64,000 bases of DNA from Cunninghamia lanceolata (taxonomy: Eukaryota; Streptophyta; Pinopsida; Cupressales; Cupressaceae), in assembly GCA_027924645.1 (NCBI GenBank), contig BSBN01000445.1, positions 248,001 to 312,000 on the forward strand. The letters run 5' to 3'. The position numbers were made by a program, and so were the translations under genes. Numbering within the stretch: the stretch's first letter is position 1; each line of letters begins with the position of its first letter. Below, one piece after another: positions 44,150 to 53,030 of this stretch. The notes under the pieces were generated by a model, which was not told the DNA's origin, made no database searches, and saw nothing but the letters and a program-made list of their open reading frames with translations.

Positions 44150-44637
44150 TTGAGTTGGCAAGTTTTTCTGATTCAAACTAGGCTAGAAATCCAAATGACA
44201 GAAAGTCAACATTAGGATATGCATTCAACATAGGATCAGGGGTCGTGTCATGGAGCAGCAAGAAATAACCAATTGTTTCTTTGTCATCAACAAAAGTTGT
44301 ATACAAAGCCTTGACCAGTGCAACCTGTGTAGCCATCTGGTCGAGACGAATTCTTAAAGATATAGGAGAAGAACAAATAAAGCCAACTATCCTCAAGTGT
44401 GATAATCAAAGCTCTATTAAATTGGCACATGTCAACCCAATTTATCATGCCAGAACAAAACATATTGAAATTCAACATCACTTTGTAAGAGAAAAGATAT
44501 TGTCAAAGGAAATTGACTTGGTATATTGTAATGCAAGTGAAAATGTGGCTGACATCTTTACCAAGCCTCTTGGAAAGATGACCTTCGAAGAATGTAGAAA
44601 GCAATTAGGTATGGTAGATAATCCATTTCTTCATTAA
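44150..44637 (+). pseudogene. E4 RNase H (copia)
   Basis: Reads RNPNDRKSTLGYAFNIGSG at about 44,190, then from 44,281 SSTKVVYKALTSATCVAIWS, ILKCDNQSSIKLAHVNPIYH, ARTKHIEIQHHFVREKI and VADIFTKPLGKMTFEECRKQ, ending with a stop at 44,635-44,637. This is the typical copia RNase H and pol C-terminus. Asp in KCDNQS is present. A stop near 44,265 separates the first part. Confidence 0.9.
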
Positions 44638-44644
44638 GGGGGGA
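44636..44644 (+). other. E4 polypurine tract
   Basis: AAGGGGGGA, directly before the 3' LTR. Confidence 0.88.
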
Positions 44645-44900
44645 TGTTGGAATAATGAAAAAATGGTAGGTCTGTAGGTCTCGTAGTTAACATATGTGAG
44701 TTGTTTCTTAGTAGTTAGTAGTTGTGTCTATTATTAGAATATTAGATCCGGTTTTGTAGGAGCTAGATTGTTGGTGAGTTTCCTAAGTGTGCCTATATAT
44801 TTGTAATGTCTATCCAAGCATTTATGTAATAAAGTGTGATCTCACTTATTGTGAGATACTGATTTGTGCTCATCCTGTGTGTTCTCTCTTCAATCTGAGT
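44645..44900 (+). repeat. E4 3' LTR
   Basis: Begins TGTTGGAATAATG; last CA at 44,891-44,892, with similarity continuing to CTGAGT at 44,900. AATAAA at 44,828-44,833. Confidence 0.88.
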
Positions 44901-46065
44901 CTTTGCAAAATAGATAAATTACACTCACACGTGATAGTGACCTTAAAATTTTCTTTGTTCGTGTATATCCTCTCTTCTCAATATGTTTAATTGTTGTAGA
45001 AAATAACAGTTGGAAACCAAAATATTAGACAAAAGTATAAATCGATGTAATGCAAATACGATCAACAAAATATTTATGTTAGAAATATTATATTATATAT
45101 TTAGTTTGTGGTTGTGTATTTATGTTTTGTTAATATTTAGGTTGTAGTAATGTAATTAAAAATTATTATAATATATTTTATGTTTCTTTTATATTATTTA
45201 TATATGTAAATTAGTATTGTTATTTTTGTGTATTTAACCCTATTCTTACAATAATATGACAACAATTACTGGTCATAGCAGACAATAAAAGAGTATTTTT
45301 ATTACAAATGGTATTTCTTCTAATTTTCCATGAACGAGTTTTTAAGGATTTTCTAAAACTCGGTAGCATTCTTCTGAAAGAGGCATGAGGCATTATGATG
45401 AGAATTTGATCAGAGACTATTCGAGGTATTGTTCAGTACCTAGGAGATTTTTGGGGCACATTGTATGACTACGCTAAGGAATTTAGTCAAAGTTATTTAT
45501 GGGCATTTCAATGAATTTTATTGTCTTTAGTTGTTCCTTGTGACAGTTTCTCTCACCATTTATTTGCCCTTCGTTCTCTTGCTTGTGCTGGAATGAGAAT
45601 TGGTTGCATTGATTCGTGGAAACTTGCATTGAAACGTGAAGTGGCTGTGTAGAGGTGTGAAATTGAATTGGAATCATGGAACGCAGCCCAGCAATCAGAC
45701 CTGGCCAAAAACTCAATCAAACAAGGCTTCTCAACTTTGAGATTTATGCAATTAGGGACCACGCTGCAAATACTGTTTTCTTTTTATTTTCATAATAGCA
45801 TGAAACGACATTCAAAAGAAAGTTCTATTAAATAACCATTTGATAACGTGCTTGGTGCAGCTGGCAAAAGTGATCTACAATGACAGCAAAGAGATGGAGG
45901 ACTAAAAACCCTTTAAGTCATCTAGATTCTTTATATTCACTTGGAGGTAGATTTGATAGGCAATTTTAATTTGGAAGTCCTTTCTCTTTTAACCTAATAT
46001 ATTTCATAATTGAAGTTATTTATGAATTTATTATAAGGGTGCATTATCAATTTGTATATAATATG
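44901..46065. other. AT-rich non-coding stretch
   Basis: No gene seen. A segment at about 45,077-45,135 (TATATTTAGTTTGTGGTTGT) has a diverged direct copy at about 46,668-46,725 (TATATTTAATTTGTAGTTAT), perhaps remnants of one old element. The two short minus-strand frames near 45,480-45,760 lack any recognisable family. Confidence 0.4.
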
Positions 46066-46643
46066 ATGTAATTTTTGTATTCTTTTGATCATTTATGTTA
46101 TGTCTATGTTATGCTATGTTTAATGGGGGTTTTCAGAAACTCACATGCAATATTAGGGAGAGAGAGTATAATAAAGTTAAAGAGGAGGCAAGTGGACAAA
46201 GGAGTTTGGAGGAATTATCTCATCTCAAGCAAGCTTCTTACCCAAAGATGGTCAACTAAATAGAAACACCAGATCTTCAAATTATTTCCCCTTTAGATCA
46301 AGGCAGAGATTATGTTGGTAGTTGTTGTCTAAAGTTTTCGTAACCAAAATATGAGAAGTTTTGGCAGCCAAGATAGTAAATGTGATCTAAAGTTTTGATA
46401 ATCAAGGCAATGAGAAGTTTTGGTGGTTAGGACAGTGATGGAGGAATAGTTTTAGTAATCAAGACATGAAATGTTTTGGTAGCCATGACATGTGCACGAG
46501 AAACTGTTTTGGTAGCCATGACAGTAGTCATGACAGTGAACTGTTGAAAGTGTCATACTTGAACTGTTGGTTGTTTGGACTGTTGTATTTTTCCCAGTTC
46601 AATTTTTGGTATCCCTACCTCAATAAAAAAAAATAATGTAATT
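46066..46643 (+). mobile_element. Short poly-A-tailed insertion, possibly truncated LINE or SINE-like
   Basis: An 8-bp direct repeat ATGTAATT (46,066-46,073 and 46,636-46,643) encloses about 560 bp ending in CTCAATAAAAAAAAATA. The A-rich end and direct repeat are what target-primed retrotransposition leaves. Inside, at 46,318-46,530, GTTTTGGTAGCCATGACAG-like words repeat irregularly with variants. The repeat is short and AT-rich, so chance is possible. I recognise no protein. Confidence 0.4.
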
Positions 46644-47160
46644 GAAAGGAAAAATATTTAAAATATTACATCATATATTTAATTTGTAGTTATACATTTA
46701 TATTTTATTAATAATATGTTAGATAATTAATAGTTCAATTTTAAAAAATAGTTGTAAAAGTTTGAAAGGTAAAAGCTTTCATAAAAATGAAAAACGATGT
46801 ATCAATTAATTTCTCTATATTACTTTTATATTATATTTAAATTACTTTAATATTATATTTAAAGATATATAAATTTCTTTAATATGCTCAAAATTTTGAT
46901 GACATTTTCGTTCGTTAATGAACTTGTATTCCCTATATAATTTGTATAGGACATTAAAACTAATCGATGTAAGATGAATTCTTAGCTAGAATGTTTTATG
47001 TAAGCTGCCTAAAACTTCCATTGTGAGCAAGTCCATGTCAAGGCCCACCCATCCCATCCTTAGAGCGGTGATTCCATACCTGCAATCAATAGTATGTGGC
47101 CACAAACGTTAGCGTGAAAATCAAAAATAAATTGGCTCATACGTACTATGATACATTTGA
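46644..47160. other. AT-rich non-coding stretch
   Basis: Nothing beyond the diverged repeat mentioned at 45.1 kb. Confidence 0.4.
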
Positions 47161-47472
47161 TTAGTAACTAGAAAATAAAATATATTTCTAAAGATTAAAA
47201 TAAACCAAGATAAAAGAGAAGAATTTTTTGGGTAGATATTCAATAGAATAAACCAGGATATATTTAGTTTTTTAAGTGTAAATTTTATTATATTTTAAAA
47301 TAAATTTAATTTTATGGCATTTAATTTTTTTATTTTTTTATAGCATTTTAGTAGTTAATTTTGTTTATAAATATATATGTAATTATGTAAGAATAATGTA
47401 TAAAATTATACAAATCTCTTATTTTATGTGTTTAATAATTCAATTTTTGTTTCTATTCTTATAATAACATGT

Positions 47473-47483
47473 TACAATAAATC
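47473..47483. repeat. Target-site duplication of LINE-like insertion, left copy
   Basis: TACAATAAATC, identical to 49,352-49,362. Confidence 0.8.
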
Positions 47484-49351
47484 GAAACTATCTGGGCAAC
47501 AATAGCAACAAATATAATTTATGTTTGAAAAGACAAAAATGGAGTGGGCGTCGTCATGCCATGTAGGGTTTCTGTTTACAGGCGAGACAAGTGATGGAGG
47601 GGATGACGATGATCCAGATGACAAGGATGTGGAGGGTTTGGACGAATGGGCAAGATCTTTTGAGGAAGAAGAGGATGAGAGCCTCTTGGACATGTGGATG
47701 GAGGTTTAGAGAGCCCTTTCGTAGACACGGAAGCCTTCAAGGGAGGGCAACCTTGGTCACGTTCTCTCGAGGGATTTTCTACTCCAGTCAAAGTCAGGAG
47801 TGGTGGATCCCTCAACTGTCGATGCCTCCTCCAAGTTTGTCAAGCTCGTTTTGGGCAACGTGATGGAAGGGGTTTCGGGAGGATGTGTGCAAAGTGTGGC
47901 TTCTTGCGTGGGAGCCAATGATGAATCCGTAGGTGTTGCTGCTAGGGTGCCACTGTGGAAGACGAGATGGATGGGTATTTGTAGGGCATGGCTTGCCAGA
48001 GCACTGACTTGGTTGAAGGAACTTCTACTAGGGTTTACTCCTATGGTTGATATGGTGAATGGGTGTTTGTAGGGCGTGGATGCTTGTGTAGGTGCCAAAC
48101 TGCTTGAAGGCGTTGTAAGAGATGCAACTAGGAAGGAGTTGGAAGCTGCTATGGAGGCTAATAGACCTCCTAAGGAGATTGTTGATCCTTCTCAGATGCC
48201 TTGTGTTGTTGCTGCTTCTAACTAGGCTTTGGAGGATGGAGAAAACCACCGAATCATCATCCCTGACTCTCATTGAAAGATCTGTTGAGTGGCTTAGCAA
48301 CTCGCTTGTTGGGAGATTTTGCAGAAATCATCCCAATATTGATGTTGTTAGAAGTTAGGTGCTTCGTAAATGGAATCTAAGGGGGCATATTGAGGCGGTT
48401 GCTTTGTTAAATTGCTTCTTCTTGTTCTCCTTTTCAAACTCAGAAGATTGTTCAAGGATCCTTGCTAGCCCTTGGTTTCTTGGGCAAAATGATCTATGCC
48501 TTCAAAATTGGTCACCAAGCTTCAATCCTTTTAAGGCATGCAGTAAAAAGTTTCCAATCTGGCTTAGGTTGCCAGGTCTTCCACTGGAATACTGGGACGA
48601 GGATATATTTATGGAGATTGCCAAGACTTTTGGGCAAGTCGTTGGGGCTGATGTGGTCACGAAATTCAAAAGACACCTTTTGTTTGTTAGATCTTGTGTG
48701 TTTGTGGATGCTGATAGGGTACTCCCTTCTAGGATTACCTTACTATCCATGTTTGGAAGTTGGGTTCAACAAATTGAATTTGAACACTCTTCTGTTGTTT
48801 GCCTTTGCTATAATAAAGCTAGTCACTCTGATGTTGCTTGTCCAAGTAGCAAGAGGCATCATTCTGTTTGCAAGAAAAAGGAGTGCACGACCTCCTTAGA
48901 GGATGCGTCTATGAAGGGTAACAGGGCATTTCTGAAGATAGCAGTGTTGTGACGAGGACTCCTCCGTCTGAAATGCGGGATAAAGGGAGTAGGGACTATA
49001 GAGTTGTGATGGAGACTCCTTTGATAGAGGTGCGATGCGATAAAGGGACCTCGAGTGGACCTTTGGATTTTCCTAGTTCTTCCAAAAAGAAGAGATCCAA
49101 GAACAAGGATTTCAAGTTCAAGATGCAAAGCTCCTTGGAGCAATTCAATTTCAAACCACCTTGATTTTCGGTTGCTTGCTTGCTTGGGGTTCTTGACCCT
49201 TCGTTTGTTTTTCTGGTTGTCTTGCTAGTGCTATAATGTTTGTTTGTTGGAGGTTCTTTTTAGTTTTGATGGGCTTCATTGTTGTATCTATTCTCTTGTA
49301 CAAGGGTCTAGGCCCTTCCAAAATCCCTGCTTACCATAATAAAAAATAGGG
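47484..49351 (+). mobile_element. LINE-like insertion with ORF1 (DUF4283) but no RT
   Basis: Flanked by an exact 11-bp direct repeat TACAATAAATC and ending in ATAATAAAAAATAGG, an A-rich 3' end. At 1868 bp it is far shorter than a full plant LINE. ORF1-type sequence is followed within about 200 bp by the 3' end, so ORF2 (endonuclease/RT) is missing. That gives either an internally deleted LINE or a separate non-autonomous family. Confidence 0.75.
48122..49164 (+). pseudogene. DUF4283-type ORF1 of LINE-like element
   Basis: DUF4283 is the N-terminal domain of many plant LINE ORF1 proteins, thought to bind nucleic acid. Readable: SLVGRFCRNHPNIDVV, TAG at 48,356-48,358, then in frame RKWNLRGHIEAVALLNCFFL, ILASPWFLGQNDLCLQNWSP, FPIWLRLPGLPLEYWDEDIF and RSCVFVDADRVLP. 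A decayed CCHC-like knuckle follows (CYNKASHSDVACP, first Cys spacing altered). A stop at 48,950 is followed by a basic segment in another frame (SSSKKKRSKNKDFKFKMQSS). The N-terminal part (47,527-48,120) is acidic and frameshifted. Confidence 0.8.
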
Positions 49352-49362
49352 TACAATAAATC
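49352..49362. repeat. Target-site duplication of LINE-like insertion, right copy
   Basis: TACAATAAATC. The E5 LTR remainder and PBS-like word follow immediately. Confidence 0.8.
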
Positions 49363-49379
49363 TATAGCATTTTTTTAAT

Positions 49380-50641
49380 TGGTGTCGAAGCCAAAGATTA
49401 AGAGATTCAGAGGTTGTTTAGTTCTTTTATGCTTACAATCTCTAAAAATATAAAGACAAATTAATGACAACAATAAAATTTGTATTGTTTATTTTTCTAT
49501 TAAGAACATGATCGTTGAATATTGGAAAATATAAAAATATATACTTTGATTGTTTTTAGTGATTCATGGAAGATTGTTTAAGTGGGCTACATAGATTCTC
49601 AAGATTTTAATATTTTGACAACATGAGACAAATGAAAAGAAAGAGGCAAAGACGATGGATGTCTTAGCAATATTTTTAATGCATAGCGTTTTAAATGCAA
49701 ACACACTTCTTAGATAGAAAAATGTCAAGTATACTTGGGGCACATTAGAGTCTAATCAAAAAGTCGGGTAAAACTAAAGTGGTTCATTTGCAAAATTTAT
49801 TAAGAGAATTGGAAAATCTTCGAATGAAAAATAATGAAAATATTGTTAATTTAAGAGACTATTAATGAACAAGTGATTTGTGAAAAATACTTAGATCTTT
49901 ACCATTGAAATGGAACTCGGTTGTTACTATAACAAAAATAAAAAATGATCTAAATAACATTAAAATTAGAATTAGACTATCTCATGGGAACATTATCATC
50001 ACGTGAAATAGATTAGATAGAAAATTTAGAATAGACTTTTGCAACAAAGGCTAAAGTTGGAGGCAACATCACTAGCACACCTCGTAAAAGAAAGTGAGAA
50101 TCATGAAATTATTGAAGCGATGATGATGAGAAAGAGACCTTTAAGGTAGAGGTTGTGGACAATATAGAAAAGAGGTGTAATCTATATCATTATTGTAAAA
50201 GATGTCATTTTGAGAGAGATTGTATCATGCAAAGCTACATTCAAAACAAAATAGTGAATTTCACCCATGATGGAGGAGATAATTTTATTTCAAGTATGTT
50301 TATTGTTTGTCATATGGAAGGTAAGACTAAAATTAATGTATGGTTCATTGGTTCTAGTTGCTCCAATCATATGACTTGAAATATACCCTAAACAAGGTTC
50401 GGTTTAAAATATTTAATAAACTTTTTGGTATCTTGATTTAATAATATTATAAGTGTATTCCAATTGATTGAGAAAAATTAAATATTATTTAAAAATGGAG
50501 TTTGTAATTTTTTGATACAAATAATTTTGGAAAGTTAGTAGCAAGAGTCCCCTAAATTGTAAATCTTTAAAAAGCAATAATAGAAGACAATATTTGCTTA
50601 TGATATCAATGCTATGGTCATTACATTTTAAGAGGTTGAAC
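49380..50641 (+). pseudogene. E5 copia gag-protease remnant
   Basis: After the PBS-like word the only clear coding is 50,155-50,379: a knuckle-like YHYCKRCHFERDC, then KTKINVWFIGSSCSNHMT, which is the copia protease segment with the catalytic DSG changed to GSS. The sequence then decays through 50,600, reaching YGHYILRGLN-like pre-integrase sequence where the TRIM inserted. Non-functional. Confidence 0.65.
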
Positions 50642-50789
50642 TGTTGCAAGGTGTGACCCTTGGTCTTCTTGTTCAGCGCTGCGCTGCGGTGGTTTGTGAC
50701 AAGGGCTTAACCGCCTCCCGTGTATTGTCAAGTCAAGTGGTTGTATCGGGCATTAACAAGTCGATCTTTTGGTGCAACGGCAACTAACA
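50642..50789 (+). repeat. TRIM 5' LTR
   Basis: 148 bp, TGTTGCAAGG to CAACTAACA; preceded by TGAAC. Confidence 0.95.
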
Positions 50790-50845
50790 ATTGGTATCAG
50801 AGCCGAGGTCACGGGTTCAAACCCCACGCTTGTGCTAGGGGGGAT

Positions 50846-50992
50846 TGTTGCAAGGTGCGACCCTTAGTCTTCTTGTTCAGCGCTGCACTGCGGTGGTTTG
50901 TAACAAGGGCTTAACTGCCTCCCGTGCTTGTTAAGTCAAGTGGTTGTATCGGGCATTAACAGGTCGATCTTTTGGTACAACGGCAACTAACA
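50846..50992 (+). repeat. TRIM 3' LTR
   Basis: 147 bp, same termini; followed by TGAAC. Confidence 0.95.
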
Positions 50993-51180
50993 TGAACTTC
51001 TTACACAAGAAGACGTGGTTGAAGGATTGACCGAGATAGAGGCTAAAGATGAGTTTTTTTTTTTCCAATTGTGCATTGAGAAAGCAACAAAGATTTTTTA
51101 CTTAAGAAATGTATTACCAATGTCATCCCATCGTTAGCGAGTTGATTGCCAAATAGAAGTGAAGTTGGCAATGTTATTAT
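50993..51180 (+). pseudogene. E5 pre-integrase remnant downstream of the TRIM
   Basis: Continues from before the TRIM: YGHYILRGLN (50,605-50,641) joins FLHKKTWLKD (from 50,998), the GAG_pre-integrase domain, followed by NCALRKQQRF, which matches the family CxLGKQHR word. Stops interrupt it. It shows the TRIM target was copia coding sequence. Confidence 0.65.
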
Positions 51181-51181
51181 T

Positions 51182-51279
51182 GAGAAAGAAGTCTATGTGC
51201 AATAGTCACCCACTCTACTTAAACATCAAGAGAAAGAAGCCTATTTAAGCAATAGTCACCCACTCTACTTAAACATCAA
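51182..51279. repeat. Tandem duplication, ~49-bp unit x2
   Basis: GAGAAAGAAG...CAATAGTCACCCACTC...AAACATCAA occurs at 51,182 and 51,230. Confidence 0.9.
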
Positions 51280-51634
51280 GCAATTCAACGATCAAATAGT
51301 CGATGACAATTTTACACCTCATCCACACGTATAAGTGGTAACTAGTTGTCCTATTTTTATTGCAAAAGTTTATCTTTAACTATTGAACCATTTAATGTGT
51401 AAGAATAGCCATAGCCACTTAAGTTTTAAGGAGGAAAAGAAGATTTTGTTTATAAATTAAGAACAAAACATATAGAGATTTGCCAAAAGCTCATTAAAAT
51501 TTTGATTTAGCAAGGACAAATACAACTACAATTTTGCAAGATAAAAAATTAATTGAAAAATATATTTCTTTGATTAAAAAGACAATTAATAGTTAAAAAT
51601 AAGCATAAAAAAAGGAATGTTTAAAAAATAATAC

Positions 51635-51870
51635 TTAATCACTAAAAATAAAATATATTTTAAGAGTAGTTTTCTTTTTACTCTTAATAAAAATACAACA
51701 AAGTAAAACAAGATTTTTTTCTATACTTTTATTATATTTAAAACTTATTTTTCTATTTTCATTTTTTTTTTTTAAATTAATCAATTTTATTTATAAATAT
51801 ACATGTAATCTTACAAAAGCAATATATAAAATTATACTAAAAAAATTAAGATATTTTGCATCTAATTTTT
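51635..51870 (+). repeat. Candidate E5 3' LTR (diverged)
   Basis: Shares the words listed for E5 with 47,161-47,415, with indels. A computed alignment is needed to fix its limits. Confidence 0.4.
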
Positions 51871-51990
51871 GATAGGCTATTTGTAGGAGAAACAAGTTGT
51901 CAGAAAATTTTTCCAATGTTCGATTCCCGATTTTGTCTAATAATCTGGTAGTCAGATCACTACTTTCCATTCCCTCTGATAGCATAGTCT

Positions 51991-52107
51991 GTCTTTTTCT
52001 CGTCGTTTTTAAATATACTCCAATTTAGTTCGTCTTTTTCTCGTCGTTTTTAAATATTCTCCAATTTAGTTCGTCTTTTTCTCGTCGTTTTTAAATATAC
52101 TCCAATT
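51991..52107. repeat. 41-bp tandem repeat, 2.9 copies
   Basis: Units start at 51,991, 52,032 and 52,073, each beginning GTCTTTTTCTCGTCGTTTTT and ending TCCAATTTAGTTC (the last is partial). Copies are almost identical. Confidence 0.95.
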
Positions 52108-52291
52108 CCAAAGGCGGTTAAGAGCGGTCAAGAGATTGGAGAATATAAATTTTAAAAAATGATTACTCCTATCAAGCAAGCATATCAAATTGCAAGATTT
52201 GAGCTGAGTTGAAGGGAAGTGCAAATAGAAAACAAAAGAATTGCCTTACAGTATTATAATTTAAAAAACAAACAATTCGGTATAATAAAGT

Positions 52292-52570
52292 ACATCCCAA
52301 ATCTTTTAGATTTGTTTTTATGAATATAATTATATATTCATTTTAAATATATATCTTTTACATTTGTTTTTTAATAGAATATATCCCAAATTTTTAAATT
52401 TGTTTTTTATGAATATAATTATATATTCATTTTAAATATATATCTTTTAGATTTATTTTTTAATAGAATATATCTCAAATTTTTAGATTTGTTTTTTATA
52501 AATATAATTATATATTCATTCTAAATTATATAATATATATTTTTTCCATTTATTTTTTAATTTTTTAATA
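52292..52570. repeat. ~90-bp AT-rich tandem repeat, 3 copies
   Basis: Units start at about 52,292, 52,382 and 52,471. Each contains CCCAAATTTTTA, then TGAATATAATTATATATTCA (palindromic) and TTTTTTAATAGAATA. The third unit is diverged towards its end. Confidence 0.9.
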
Positions 52571-52702
52571 GAACTACTATTATTTTTTTTTAAAAAAAAA
52601 ATTATAGAATATATTCATTCTAGTTTTTTGCTTTTATTTTTAAATTTTTTAATAGGAACTTCTATTATTTTAAAAAAATTCCTTAGATTTATTTTTTTTA
52701 TA

Positions 52703-53030
52703 AAATATTCTATTTATCCTAGGCTTTTTCATTTGGTAAAGCATTCACCCATTTGGGTTTTGAATTGAGAAAACTCCCACTTTATATATAAAATTTTGAC
52801 TTGAATTTAAAAAACTTAATTGTCACGTGACAGGGAATACTGAAGACTAAACTGTAGGAAAAATATTCTATTCTATTTATCCTAGGCTTTTTCATTTGGC
52901 AAAGCATTCACCCATTTAGGTTTTGAATTGAGAAAACTCCAACTTCATTTATAAAGTTTTTTTGCATTTAAAAAACTTAATTGTCACGTGACAAGCAATA
53001 CTAAAGACTAAACTATAGGAAAAAAATTCC
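52703..53030. repeat. 163-bp tandem duplication with palindromic G-box core
   Basis: Two copies (about 52,703-52,865 and 52,866-53,030) share TTATCCTAGGCTTTTTCATT and AAAACTTAATTGTCACGTGA. Each contains the 12-bp perfect palindrome TGTCACGTGACA (52,821-52,832 and 52,982-52,993), which includes a CACGTG G-box core. Confidence 0.92.

Larger units (their letters stand above)
40152..44900 (+). mobile_element. E4: full-length but inactivated Ty1/copia element
   Basis: About 255-bp direct LTRs (40,152-40,416 and 44,645-44,900), Met-type PBS, gag with zinc knuckle, protease, pre-integrase, integrase, RT and RNase H in copia order, then polypurine tract. By eye the LTRs differ at about 14 sites plus two small indels. 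No exact target duplication is visible: TTGGC before the left LTR versus TTTGC just beyond the right one. Several frameshifts and stops inactivate it. Confidence 0.92.
50642..50992 (+). mobile_element. Complete TRIM (terminal-repeat retrotransposon in miniature)
   Basis: 351 bp: LTRs 50,642-50,789 (148 bp) and 50,846-50,992 (147 bp), both TGTTGCAAGG...CAACTAACA. Between them only 56 nt, made of a perfect Met-type PBS TGGTATCAGAGCC (50,792-50,804), a short middle with GGGTTCAAACCCC, and a polypurine tract AGGGGGGA. Exact target duplication TGAAC at 50,637-50,641 and 50,993-50,997. The LTRs differ by about nine transitions and one indel. It codes for nothing and would depend on another element for replication. 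Confidence 0.95.
47161..51870 (+). mobile_element. E5: degraded Ty1/copia element containing a LINE-like insertion and a TRIM
   Basis: Left LTR remnant about 47,161-47,483 plus 49,363-49,379 (split by the insertion 47,484-49,351), PBS-like TGGTGTCGAAGCC at 49,380 (10 of 13 match), gag/protease remnant, pre-integrase remnant split by the TRIM, and a diverged right LTR from about 51,635. Shared words in both LTRs: ACTA.AAAATAAAATATATTT and TTTATAAATATA.ATGTAAT, then ATATAAAATTATAC. Outer ends are not resolved. Confidence 0.5.

Noticed and set aside
40147..44906. TTGGC / TTTGC as target duplication of E4
   Set aside because: One mismatch, and it would require the LTR to end outside a CA; not strong enough to fix the ends.
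47521..48098. Several overlapping frames on both strands at the start of the LINE-like insertion
   Set aside because: Only one can be the decayed ORF1 N-terminus; no domain could be assigned, so none is listed separately.
48028..49143. Minus-strand frames opposite the DUF4283 ORF1
   Set aside because: Shadow frames; the motif evidence is all on the plus strand.
50792..50845. Possible tRNA gene (TGGTATCAGAGCC plus GGTTCAAACCCC)
   Set aside because: It is the PBS and interior of the TRIM; no cloverleaf can be formed with the flanking LTR bases.
50642..50992. Cassandra-type TRIM with a 5S rRNA promoter
   Set aside because: I saw no 5S-like sequence in the LTRs, and the LTRs are shorter than those of Cassandra, so no family name is given.
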